Position numbers and translations under genes: made by a program
Notes under the pieces: generated by a model
The model's input: only the letters and a program-made list of their open reading frames with translations
What the model was told of the DNA's origin: nothing
The model's database searches: none
Assembly (NCBI GenBank): GCA_002839435.1
Contig: PGYA01000008.1
Location: forward strand, 1 to 64,000
Origin: Candidatus Riflebacteria bacterium HGW-Riflebacteria-2
GTDB lineage: Bacteria; Muiribacteriota; Ozemobacteria; Ozemobacterales; Ozemobacteraceae
Reading direction: 5' to 3'
DNA: 64,000 nt
Shown: positions 42,542 through 49,961 of the stretch, in pieces
Layout: every line of letters begins with the position of its first letter
How positions within the stretch are numbered: position 1 is the stretch's first letter

Positions 42542-44020
42542 ATGACGGCAACGGGCACAAAAAAGTTTTCGCGATACTGTGGCATGAGATTGCCGCAGGG
42601 TGCTGAACGACTACTTTCAGCTGTGCTTCTTATTTTTGATGCCCTGCTGATGAATGCCCTGTTTGTTGGCGTCTTCACGGTTTGGTTCAGCGGACTGCAG
42701 CAGGCTGACATTTATCTCAATGCTTACCTGCAGGTGCGCTGGATACTCTTTGGACTCTACATTGCCTTCGGACTACTGGCCGGAATTTTCAATATTCGCA
42801 ATCTCAGCGCAGCATCTGATATTTTTTCGCACAGTTCGAATGCCCTTCTTAGCACTTTCATCAGCTTCAACCTGCTAGCTTTCTTCTCGCGCGATATTGC
42901 CAGCCTTGCCTATAATTTCCCAAGGCCGGTATTCCTCATGGCAACAGTCTGCTGTGTTATCGCCGCTGTATTGCTGCGTGCTGTTGCATCTACTGTTTTT
43001 CGGCCGCACCCGTTGCTGCGACGGGCGGTGATCATCGGCGATGAGTCAGAAGCCAGACGTATCATAAAGCATTTTCACCGGCGCGGCGGCGTGCGCTTTC
43101 GCATAGTGCACACAATGGCGGCTGAACAGATAGATGAACTGGCCTCAGAAGTGATTTTCCGGCATGCCCATGAGGTATTCGTAACTGACCCGGGTCTTAA
43201 TCTCGACAAGTTCTGGGCTCAGGTTTTTTACCTGCGCAAGGAAGAGCCTCATGAATTCAAGGTCAGAATCTCGGCTGATTACCGCAAAACCTCAGGCACC
43301 GTAGCCCTGCAGAGTCTCGAAGATTTTCCCCTCATAACTTTGCATTCACACCCTTTAACAAGCTTTCAAAGACTATGCAAGCGCACATTCGACATTACAT
43401 TCTCTCTTTTTGCTTTGCTTGTTGCATCACCAGTAATGTTTTTCACAGCCCTGCTGGTGCGACTTGACTCGCCCGGACCATTGTTTTACAAGCAGAAACG
43501 AGTTGGCCGCTATGGGAAAGAATTCGATGTTATCAAATTCAGATCGATGCGCGTCGGATCAGAAGCAAAATCAGGCCCCAGGGTAGCAACAGCCGATGAT
43601 GACAGAATTTCGCCGTTTGGCAGGTTTTTGCGACGATTTGGCATTGATGAGCTGCCCCAGTTTTTTCTGGTGCTCACCGGTGAAATGTCAGTAGTAGGGC
43701 CAAGACCCGAACGACCGTTCTTTGTAAGAGACTATTACGAATTTCAGGGTCGAAGATTATCGGCAAAGCCTGGTGTAACAGGCCTGGCAGCTGTAAACTC
43801 ACGCTATTACCTGCGCCTTACCGACAAGGTAACTTACGATTACTACTACCTCGACAATTACAGCCTGATACTCGATATCAAAATAGTATTTCAGACAATA
43901 TGGGTGCTGTTGTTCAAATCAGACAAAGCTCTTGAAGACCAGCATCACGAACTTGACGGCATGAAAAAACTGCCACAGGAAGAAGAAACCGAAGACAGGA
44001 GCAACAGCCATGACAATTGA
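42542..44020 (+). CDS. Exopolysaccharide polyprenyl glycosylphosphotransferase
   Basis: A 492-residue membrane protein. Four to five TM helices in the N-terminal half (~20-130) precede a CoA-binding-like Rossmann domain (~150-270). TM5 and the bacterial sugar transferase domain follow from ~280: KRTFDITFSLFALLVASPV, RLDSPGPLFYKQKRVGRYGK, FDVIKFRSMRVGSEA, RFLRRFGIDELPQFF and GEMSVVGPRPERPFF. The enzyme transfers a sugar-phosphate to undecaprenyl phosphate to start capsule, O-antigen or exopolysaccharide. No other polysaccharide genes adjoin it. It overlaps the DUF1858 gene by 11 bases. Confidence 0.9.
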   Translation: MTATGTKKFSRYCGMRLPQGAERLLSAVLLIFDALLMNALFVGVFTVWFSGLQQADIYLNAYLQVRWILFGLYIAFGLLAGIFNIRNLSAASDIFSHSSNALLSTFISFNLLAFFSRDIASLAYNFPRPVFLMATVCCVIAAVLLRAVASTVFRPHPLLRRAVIIGDESEARRIIKHFHRRGGVRFRIVHTMAAEQIDELASEVIFRHAHEVFVTDPGLNLDKFWAQVFYLRKEEPHEFKVRISADYRKTSGTVALQSLEDFPLITLHSHPLTSFQRLCKRTFDITFSLFALLVASPVMFFTALLVRLDSPGPLFYKQKRVGRYGKEFDVIKFRSMRVGSEAKSGPRVATADDDRISPFGRFLRRFGIDELPQFFLVLTGEMSVVGPRPERPFFVRDYYEFQGRRLSAKPGVTGLAAVNSRYYLRLTDKVTYDYYYLDNYSLILDIKIVFQTIWVLLFKSDKALEDQHHELDGMKKLPQEEETEDRSNSHDN

Positions 44021-44195
44021 TGCAAAAATGACAATAGCAGATATTTTGCGGCAAAAACCTGAATCTGCCAAAGTTCTACAGAGATTCGGCATGCATTGTA
44101 TCGGTTGCGCCGTCGCCTCGGGTGAAAGCCTTTCAGATGCCGCCAAAGCACACGGAATTGCATTACCAGAACTGCTCAAAGCATTACAGGAATAA
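44010..44195 (+). CDS. DUF1858 domain protein
   Basis: A 61-residue protein with AGGAG eight bases before the ATG. MTIADILRQKPESAKVLQRFGMHCIGCAVASGE fits the DUF1858 pattern (ia.il...P....vl...Gm.C.gC....), with the paired CIGC Cys. The rest, LSDAAKAHGIALPELLKAL, is the usual second helix pair. The domain is thought to bind a redox cofactor or metal; it is often near hybrid-cluster or iron-sulfur proteins. Function unproven. Confidence 0.85.
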   Translation: MTIDAKMTIADILRQKPESAKVLQRFGMHCIGCAVASGESLSDAAKAHGIALPELLKALQE

Positions 44196-44252
44196 ACCTC
44201 TGTCTATAATATTTTACCGGTGCAGGCTGGTGAATTCAGCTTTGAATGCGAC

Positions 44253-44272
44253 TTACAAACGGCAGTTTGTAA
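44253..44272. repeat. Palindrome overlapping the dxs promoter, candidate operator
   Basis: TTACAAAC, GGCA, GTTTGTAA: eight perfect pairs around four bases. The right arm overlaps the -35 element of the promoter below, so a bound dimer would block RNA polymerase. Confidence 0.5.
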
Positions 44273-44294
44273 ACAAAGAAGCTTGTGCTATAAT
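44267..44294 (+). promoter_or_regulatory. Promoter of dxs
   Basis: TTGTAA (44267-44272), 16 bases, TATAAT (44289-44294). Transcription would start ~35 bases before the dxs ATG. Confidence 0.6.
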
Positions 44295-44334
44295 CGAAAC
44301 AATATACTTCTACAAGTTGAGTTTCTGATAAAGC

Positions 44335-46230
44335 ATGATTCTTGACCGAATTAGGGAACCAGCTGACCTGGAGTTTCTATCTTACGAAGAACTGCAGCAG
44401 CTGAGCAGTGAAATACGTGAGATGATCATCAGTGTCGTCTCGCGCAATGGTGGGCACCTTGCCAGCAACCTCGGCATCGTTGAGTTGACCCTGGCTGTTC
44501 ACCGCATCTTTCGTTCGCCCAAAGACCATATCCTCTGGGACGTAGGGCATCAATGCTACACACACAAGATAGTCACAGGCCGGCGCGAACAGTTTGCCGG
44601 AATTCGCACTTTCGGTGGCATAAGCGGTTTCCCAAAAATCTGCGAAAGTCGCCACGATATGTTCAATACCGGTCACAGTTCAACCTCGATATCGGCAGCC
44701 CAGGGTCTTGCAATTTCCAACCAGCTGTTACACAGAGACGGGAAAGTTGTCGCGGTGATCGGTGACGGCGCCCTGACAGCCGGCATGGCATTTGAGGCCC
44801 TCAACTTTACCGGGCACGAAAAAAACGACGTGGTGGTCATTCTCAACGACAACGAAATGTCGATTTCGCCGAATGTCGGCGCCGTATCGATGTATCTGCA
44901 CCGCCTGCGCCTGGAACCAGCTTATACCACCCCCAAAGACTATCTTGCCCATGTACTCAAGCAGATACCTGGTTTTGGCTCGCGTCTTTACAACGTTATC
45001 AGCCGCCTCGAAGGCAGCCTCAAATATCTCCTCACTCCTGGTATGCTGTTCGAAGAATTTGGCTTCAAATATTTCGGCCCGGTTGACGGCTACGATTTCG
45101 AAACCCTCGAACGTGCGCTGATCAGAGCCCGAGATCGCAAAGGCCCGGTGCTCGTGCATGTGCTCACCGAAAAGGGGCGAGGCTACAAACCAGCACAGGA
45201 ATTCTGCCACAAGTTTCATGGCACCGGCCCCTTCGAGATTTCTACCGGCAAGGCAAAATCGAGCAGCAAGTCACCGCCCTCATATACAGATGTTTTTGGC
45301 AATGTGCTTTGTAAACTGGCTTCGCAAAACGAAGACATCGTCGCCATTACCGCGGCGATGAAAGAAGGAACCGGCCTTAACCGTTTTGCACTCGACTTCC
45401 CCGCGAGATTCTTCGATGTCGGAATTGCCGAACAACACGCAATAACCATGGCCGCCGGCATGGCCAGAGGTGGCCTGCGACCATTCGTCGCTATCTATTC
45501 ATCTTTCATGCAACGTGCTTACGACCAGGTGATTCATGATGTCTCCCTGATGCAGCTTCCGGTTGTAATGTGCCTCGACCGCGCCGGTCTTGTCGGCGAA
45601 GATGGCCCCACACATCATGGCGTCTTCGACGTATCGTTTTTACGTTGTATTCCCGACATTCAGGTCATGGCGCCGCGCGATGAGATCGAACTCGAACAAA
45701 TGCTGGCTTTCGCCTCGGTGCAAAACGGACCGGTAGCGCTCAGATATCCTCGCGGAGCTGGGGCTGGCTGCGAGGACAGTGTAGCAGACCGCCAACCGAT
45801 CATCAGCGGACGTGCCGAAATAGTTAAGGAAGGCAAAGATGTCGCAATCTGGGCACTCGGGCACATGCTGCACCCGACACTCGAAGCCGCTGAAGAGCTT
45901 GAACGCCAGGGAATCAGCGTCTGCGTCATCAACCCGCGATTTATAAAGCCGTTCGACCTCGACATGCTGACTGCTGTTGTCAACCGCCGCATTCCGATGA
46001 TAACCATCGAAGAAAACGCCCTACCCGGAGGGTTCGGCAGCCTGGTCGCCGAACATGCCATAGAAATGGGCCACAGTGCAGGGATGCTGCGCATCGGCAT
46101 TCCCGACAGCTTCATTCAACATGGCAGCCAAAGCGAACTTCGCCGCCTGCTCAAAATCGATGTGGACGGCATTAAAGAACGCATTGCCGAGTGGCTGCAA
46201 CCTTCTGTGATCAAAAAAGTCGCCTGCTGA
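44335..46230 (+). CDS. dxs: 1-deoxy-D-xylulose-5-phosphate synthase
   Basis: A 631-residue thiamin-diphosphate enzyme, the usual length. It condenses pyruvate and glyceraldehyde 3-phosphate in the first step of the MEP isoprenoid pathway. HLASNLGIVELTLAVHRIF and DVGHQCYTHKIVTGR are near the N-terminus. VIGDGALTAGMAFEALNFTG to ILNDNEMSISPNVGA is the ThDP/Mg motif (GDG...N), and YFGPVDGYDFETL is the linker. FDVGIAEQHAITMAAGMA carries the catalytic Glu of the Pyr domain, and the transketolase C domain ends with ENALPGGFGSLVAEH. It has its own promoter and palindrome upstream. Confidence 0.96.
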   Translation: MILDRIREPADLEFLSYEELQQLSSEIREMIISVVSRNGGHLASNLGIVELTLAVHRIFRSPKDHILWDVGHQCYTHKIVTGRREQFAGIRTFGGISGFPKICESRHDMFNTGHSSTSISAAQGLAISNQLLHRDGKVVAVIGDGALTAGMAFEALNFTGHEKNDVVVILNDNEMSISPNVGAVSMYLHRLRLEPAYTTPKDYLAHVLKQIPGFGSRLYNVISRLEGSLKYLLTPGMLFEEFGFKYFGPVDGYDFETLERALIRARDRKGPVLVHVLTEKGRGYKPAQEFCHKFHGTGPFEISTGKAKSSSKSPPSYTDVFGNVLCKLASQNEDIVAITAAMKEGTGLNRFALDFPARFFDVGIAEQHAITMAAGMARGGLRPFVAIYSSFMQRAYDQVIHDVSLMQLPVVMCLDRAGLVGEDGPTHHGVFDVSFLRCIPDIQVMAPRDEIELEQMLAFASVQNGPVALRYPRGAGAGCEDSVADRQPIISGRAEIVKEGKDVAIWALGHMLHPTLEAAEELERQGISVCVINPRFIKPFDLDMLTAVVNRRIPMITIEENALPGGFGSLVAEHAIEMGHSAGMLRIGIPDSFIQHGSQSELRRLLKIDVDGIKERIAEWLQPSVIKKVAC

Positions 46231-46281
46231 CAATAAAAAGTTTCGGCAAAATGTAGAGGCTTTTAAACTGCGAACATATGT

Positions 46282-46803
46282 TCAGGTCAACCGGCTGATA
46301 ATCTCTTCATGCTGCGGGTATTGAGCCAGCAATTTTCCCGGTATAGCCAGCTCAAAATCGGTAAAATCAAATCCCGGTGCTACCGCGCAACCGACCAGCG
46401 CCTCTTCGCTGTCGGCAGCGACTGCCCCAAACCAGCTCCCAGCACGGATCATCACCTGCAACCTCTCGCCGGCCGCGAGATTACTGCCTAGTCTGAAAAC
46501 GCTGTGTCTGCCGGCATAATCGATCTGGTGTATGTTCAAACATCCACCGGCATGGTGATACCAAATTTCATCGGACTTTAGACGATGCAAGCGCGACACA
46601 TCGCCAGGCGGCAACATAAAATAAATCGATGTCATAAAGGGCCGATCGCCGCCATGCGCCGGCAAAACATCACCATTGATCATGCCATCTGAGCGATAAA
46701 TCTCAGAAAAGAAGCCGCCCTCAGGGTGCGAAATCAAACCCAGGGTTCTTATCCACTCACCGGCACGCAGCGACAAAACAGGTTCAAATTCTTGATTATT
46801 CAA
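46282..46803 (-). CDS. DUF985 cupin protein
   Basis: A 173-residue single cupin. GLISHPEGGFFSEIYRS is the family N-terminal signature, TSIYFMLPPGDVSRLHRLKS holds the cupin 1 motif, and DEIWYHHAGGCLNIHQI the metal-site His residues. VMIRAGSWFGAVAADSEEAL and GCAVAPGFDFTDFEL close the barrel. No enzyme activity is assigned to the family with certainty. It is divergent from the BMC-domain gene, sharing ~100 bases of upstream DNA. Confidence 0.88.
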   Translation of the reverse strand: MNNQEFEPVLSLRAGEWIRTLGLISHPEGGFFSEIYRSDGMINGDVLPAHGGDRPFMTSIYFMLPPGDVSRLHRLKSDEIWYHHAGGCLNIHQIDYAGRHSVFRLGSNLAAGERLQVMIRAGSWFGAVAADSEEALVGCAVAPGFDFTDFELAIPGKLLAQYPQHEEIISRLT

Positions 46804-46871
46804 GCTTTACCTCGCTCCTGATCAACTCTTGCAAACTCAGCATACTCCCACACCACCCTGTGGTCAATCTG

Positions 46872-46880
46872 TGTTATAAT
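46872..46880 (+). promoter_or_regulatory. Extended -10 promoter of the BMC-domain gene
   Basis: TGTTATAAT, an extended -10 (TGnTATAAT), ends 25 bases before the ATG at 46906. No -35 consensus is seen, as is common for extended -10 promoters. Confidence 0.5.
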
Positions 46881-46905
46881 ATCTAAAAATTGCTGGGGTA
46901 AAATT

Positions 46906-47244
46906 ATGAATCGTACAGCGCCGGGTGTGAGTTTGCGACTGGTTAAAAGGCCTTCAAAAGGGTTCTGGGCTATACTCGAAAACCGCCGAGTGTCTGGCGG
47001 GTATTTTGCAGAATATAAAACCCCGCCTGATGCTGTCGGCCTGATTCAGGGCACTGTCGCAGCCATTCTGGCGGCTTCTGATATTGCGGAAAAAGCATCA
47101 GCAGTGCAGGTTGCCGAGATCCGCGGCGTCTGCCCAACCCACATGACTCTCATCGCCGTATATGGCGATACTTCGGCGGTCGAAGCCGCTCTCCAGGCTG
47201 TACAGAATCAGCTCGGCGACACGATTTATTCTGACTTAGCTTGA
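46906..47244 (+). CDS. Solitary bacterial microcompartment (BMC) domain protein, EutS/PduU-like
   Basis: A 112-residue protein of single-BMC length. Residues ~41-105 (DAVGLIQGTVAAILAASDIA, EKASAVQVAEIRG, TLIAVYGDTSAVEAALQAVQ) match the BMC fold: strand 'aiGli', helix 'aai.AaD.a.KaadV', strand, and 'v.GdvsaVeaAl'. The N-terminal PGVSLRLVKRPSKGFWAIL resembles the beta-hairpin start of circularly permuted shell proteins EutS/PduU (PGKQVTLAHLI...). No other shell protein or encapsulated enzyme is in the window. It sits 17 bases upstream of an IscU-type scaffold gene and is probably co-transcribed with it. Assignment by pattern only. Confidence 0.6.
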   Translation: MNRTAPGVSLRLVKRPSKGFWAILENRRVSGGYFAEYKTPPDAVGLIQGTVAAILAASDIAEKASAVQVAEIRGVCPTHMTLIAVYGDTSAVEAALQAVQNQLGDTIYSDLA

Positions 47245-47261
47245 ACTCAGGACTGGTGGCC

Positions 47262-47783
47262 ATGCAATACAGCGACAAAGTGATGCAGCATTTCAATAAC
47301 CCTCAGAACTGTGGCAAACTTGAGGATTATCACGGTATCGGCCAGATCGGCGACCCTGATTGTGGCGATTTTGTCGAAATGACAGTTCATATCAGCGAAG
47401 ACAACCAGAAGGTCGAAAAAATCCGTTACCGCATCAAGGGCTGCCCGGCGGCAATTGCAACAACCAGCATCACCTCGGTGATTGCCGAAGGCATGCAGAT
47501 CGAAGCTGCTCTCAAGATTACCGACAACCAGATCGTTGAAGCACTCGATGGCCTGCCAGAAAACAAGATACACTGCTCGCTGCTGGCAGTAAGAGCACTT
47601 CAGCTGGCTATTCAGGACGCCATATTGAAAAGGCTTTTCCGCAAGGCCGGCATAGTTTCATCAGATGCCGAGTTTGAACAGCTCAAAAAAGAAGGCCGCC
47701 TCAACGAATATCTTGGCCTGCAACCCGGCATCGACAATCACGCCTGCGATGGCTCATGTGAAACATCAGGGATAAAGTGTTAG
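47262..47783 (+). CDS. IscU/NifU-type iron-sulfur cluster scaffold
   Basis: A 173-residue protein from the ATG at 47262 (YSDKVMQHFNNPQNCGKL is the usual beginning); a TTG at 47241 is less likely. The three cluster Cys are present at family spacing: Cys34 in DPDCGDF, Cys61 in KGCPAA and Cys105 in IHCSLLAV. A C-terminal tail of ~45 residues ends with three more Cys (CDGSCETSGIKC). It assembles [2Fe-2S] clusters from a cysteine desulfurase, which is not in the window. A small hairpin overlaps its stop codon. Confidence 0.88.
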   Translation: MQYSDKVMQHFNNPQNCGKLEDYHGIGQIGDPDCGDFVEMTVHISEDNQKVEKIRYRIKGCPAAIATTSITSVIAEGMQIEAALKITDNQIVEALDGLPENKIHCSLLAVRALQLAIQDAILKRLFRKAGIVSSDAEFEQLKKEGRLNEYLGLQPGIDNHACDGSCETSGIKC

Positions 47784-47808
47784 CAAGCCCATTGCTAAAA
47801 TCTTTTAT
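47780..47808 (+). terminator. Weak terminator at the end of the IscU-type gene
   Basis: TTAGCAA (47780-47786) pairs with TTGCTAA (47792-47798) around five bases, followed by AAATCTTTTATT. The stem is short and AT-rich and includes the stop codon. Confidence 0.45.
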
Positions 47809-47823
47809 TCAGCAGATTGAATA

Positions 47824-47852
47824 TTGACAAGTGGTGCCAGGCGCAATATAAT
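47824..47852 (+). promoter_or_regulatory. Consensus sigma70-type promoter of the ABC exporter leader
   Basis: TTGACA (47824-47829), exactly 17 bases, TATAAT (47847-47852): both hexamers match consensus perfectly. Transcription should start near 47860, giving a ~295-base leader before the ABC gene. Confidence 0.85.
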
Positions 47853-47895
47853 TCGGGCATATAATTTGAATTTAACGAACAGGAGGCCGGAAAAC

Positions 47896-47952
47896 ATGTA
47901 CAAGCACCCAAACCGCAGTGTTATCGCCTCCATCTGCGCAGAATATCTGTAA
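47896..47952 (+). CDS. 18-residue leader peptide of the ABC exporter operon
   Basis: MYKHPNRSVIASICAEYL, with AGGAGG (47881-47886) nine bases before the ATG, the best ribosome site in this region. The stop codon lies immediately before two hairpins, the second a terminator. Codons 5-7 (CAAACCGC, 47909-47916) could pair with GCGGGTTG (47972-47979) of the terminator stem with one mismatch, giving an alternative antiterminator. A ribosome stalled on the leader would change which structure forms. Ribosome-stalling leaders of this kind control antibiotic exporters in other bacteria (known); the inducer here is unknown. Confidence 0.6.
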   Translation: MYKHPNRSVIASICAEYL

Positions 47953-47970
47953 CTGAAAGCCGTTTTCAGA

Positions 47971-48003
47971 AGCGGGTTGCCTTATGGAGGCAACCCGCTT
48001 TTT
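47971..48003 (+). terminator. Perfect intrinsic terminator/attenuator before the ABC exporter genes
   Basis: AGCGGGTTGCC (47971-47981) and GGCAACCCGCT (47989-47999) form 11 uninterrupted pairs around a seven-base loop and run into TTTTT. A smaller hairpin, CTGAAA/TTTCAG (47953-47969), precedes it. It lies between the promoter and the first ABC gene, so the operon needs readthrough. Confidence 0.85.
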
Positions 48004-48061
48004 ACGTCTCGATCCCTTAATCCCGCCATCGCCACAATTACAACCACGGGAGAACAAAAAT

Positions 48062-48094
48062 ATGAACAAATCAAACAAAACCAGGAACTGCTGA
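48062..48094 (+). CDS. Second short leader ORF, 10 residues
   Basis: MNKSNKTRNC, with GGGAG nine bases upstream of the ATG. It lies after the terminator and 60 bases before the ABC gene, which itself lacks a good ribosome site. It could couple translation or act as another regulatory ORF. Very short, so coding is unproven. Confidence 0.35.
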   Translation: MNKSNKTRNC

Positions 48095-48125
48095 CAGACA
48101 AAAACGACACACGGCTTCTCACGGC

Positions 48126-48140
48126 CTCTTAACTTAAGAG
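48126..48140. repeat. Palindrome just upstream of the ABC start codon
   Basis: CTCTTAA, central C, TTAAGAG: seven perfect pairs, ending 15 bases before the ATG at 48156. It could fold over or near the ribosome-binding region of the ABC mRNA. Confidence 0.4.
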
Positions 48141-48155
48141 AAACTTATAATATAT

Positions 48156-49961
48156 ATGACCAGTAAAAACAGTAATAAATCGGTATTAAAAAGACTGCTA
48201 CCCTACTTCGGCCCGTATCTCGGGCAGATAGGCATCGTCATGCTCACCATGCTGGTGGTTACGGCAGTACACCTGATCAGGCCAATGATCCTGCGCTCGA
48301 TTATCGATACCGCGATACCACAGAAAAATATCGAAATGGCGCTCAAACTCGCCGGCTTCTTTATTATCTGTCTTCTCGTTGGAGCGGTAACCCTTTATGC
48401 GCGCGTCAAAATAATGGCCAGAATCGGCGCTGAAATGGTAGCCGGAATCAAAAGCAAACTGTTCGCGCACATTCTCGGTCAGGGTATGCGCTTCTTCGAC
48501 CAGAACCAGAGCGGCAAACTGATAACACGCACTGAATCAGATACCAACCAGCTTAAATCGCTGTTCACGCAATCTTCGGCTCAGCTTTTTGCCAGTGCCC
48601 TGCTGGTTTTCGGTACGGTTATCGTGCTGTTTCACGAAGACGCCAGAGTCGGCATCTTTGCGCTGGCAGCCATGGTCGTGGTTTCGCTGCTGCTGTTCTT
48701 TTATCTGAGTTACATCAGATCGCTTTATACAAAGGTAAGAGAGAAAGGCAGTCAACTGACCGGTTATCTGACCGAATACATTCAGGGCGTACCGCTGATC
48801 AAGGTGCATGGGCGCGAGACCGACATCATGGCCAACATGCATAACTTCAATCAGGACAAAGCCGATCTCGAATGCCGGGCGGCCTTCATTGAATACGCGC
48901 TGTTCTCACCGAGCTTCAGGTTCTGCACCGAAATCGGTTCGATAATGATACTCTTCGCCTATTGCAGCACACGCGTTTTTGAGGGCAGTATGACCGTGGG
49001 AACCATGGTAATGTTCATCGAACTGATGCGCCAGTTCTTCAGACCACTCGAAAGTCTGGTCGAAGTGCTTGCCCAGATGCAGACAGCTCTTGCCGCTGGC
49101 GTGCGTCTGTTCGACATTCTCGACACCGAACCGGCTGTACGCGACAATGGCGAACTCTCGCCCGAACTGGCTCTCAAAGAGAGCATAGAATTCGAAGATG
49201 TCAGCTTTGCCTACGACAGCGAGGTAGTGCTCAAAAATGCGTCGTTCTCGATTCCACGCGGCCAGCAGCTGGCGATAGTCGGAGCCAGCGGCTCTGGCAA
49301 AACGACCTGTATTAACCTGTTGCTGCGCTTCTACGACCCCACCAGCGGCCACATAACAGTCGATGGGCGAGATATCGCAAGCATCAGACTTATCGACTGG
49401 CGCCGAAAAATCGCGCTGGTTCTTCAGGAAATCTATCTTTTCCCAGGCACGATAATGGAAAATCTGAAGGCCTTTCATACTGATGTCGATGACGAAACCG
49501 TCATCAAAGCGGCAAAAGAACTGGGCGCACACGATTTCATCATGAAGCAGCCACAGGGTTACCAGACGATACTGGCTGAACGCGGTGGAAACCTTTCCTA
49601 TGGTGAAAGGCAGTTGCTGTCGTATACCCGGGCAATGGTCAAAAACCCTGATCTTCTGATTCTCGACGAAGCTACTTCGTCAGTAGACGTAATCACCGAA
49701 CGTGAGCTGCAGACATCGATGGAAAAACTGATGCAGGGACGAACCTGTATAGTGATTGCCCATCGCCTCAGCACCATCCGCAAGGCAGACCGCATTCTCG
49801 TCTTCGAAAAGGGCCTCCTTATCCAGAAGGGTAATCATGAAGATCTGATGCAACAACAGGGCATATATAGTGAACTGGTTGCCATTCAGACTGGAAGCGA
49901 TATGCACAACGGGTTTTCCGAACTCGTGGAAAACGGTGAAATAAAAGGAGCTGTTGCATGA
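48156..49961 (+). CDS. ABC exporter half-transporter, subunit with catalytic Glu
   Basis: A 601-residue protein with six TM helices (~20-300) fused to an ATPase domain (~340-585), the type IV exporter layout. Walker A is GASGSGKTT (376-384). The signature is LSYGERQ (480-486), changed from LSGGQ. Walker B is LLILDEATSS with catalytic Glu505, and the H-loop His lies in CIVIAHRLST. The start lacks a clear Shine-Dalgarno site. It overlaps the next ABC gene by four bases and most likely forms a heterodimer with it. The substrate is unknown; lipid, peptide or drug export are all possible. Confidence 0.93.
   Translation: MTSKNSNKSVLKRLLPYFGPYLGQIGIVMLTMLVVTAVHLIRPMILRSIIDTAIPQKNIEMALKLAGFFIICLLVGAVTLYARVKIMARIGAEMVAGIKSKLFAHILGQGMRFFDQNQSGKLITRTESDTNQLKSLFTQSSAQLFASALLVFGTVIVLFHEDARVGIFALAAMVVVSLLLFFYLSYIRSLYTKVREKGSQLTGYLTEYIQGVPLIKVHGRETDIMANMHNFNQDKADLECRAAFIEYALFSPSFRFCTEIGSIMILFAYCSTRVFEGSMTVGTMVMFIELMRQFFRPLESLVEVLAQMQTALAAGVRLFDILDTEPAVRDNGELSPELALKESIEFEDVSFAYDSEVVLKNASFSIPRGQQLAIVGASGSGKTTCINLLLRFYDPTSGHITVDGRDIASIRLIDWRRKIALVLQEIYLFPGTIMENLKAFHTDVDDETVIKAAKELGAHDFIMKQPQGYQTILAERGGNLSYGERQLLSYTRAMVKNPDLLILDEATSSVDVITERELQTSMEKLMQGRTCIVIAHRLSTIRKADRILVFEKGLLIQKGNHEDLMQQQGIYSELVAIQTGSDMHNGFSELVENGEIKGAVA

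Larger units (their letters stand above)
47784..48155 (+). other. Regulatory leader between the IscU-type gene and the ABC exporter
   Basis: About 370 bases without a full-size gene. In order it holds a near-perfect promoter (47824-47852), a strong ribosome site with an 18-codon leader ORF (47896-47952), a small hairpin (47953-47969), a perfect terminator (47971-48003), a second 10-codon ORF with its own ribosome site (48062-48094) and a palindrome (48126-48140). The parts and their order fit transcription attenuation of the exporter operon. Confidence 0.6.
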
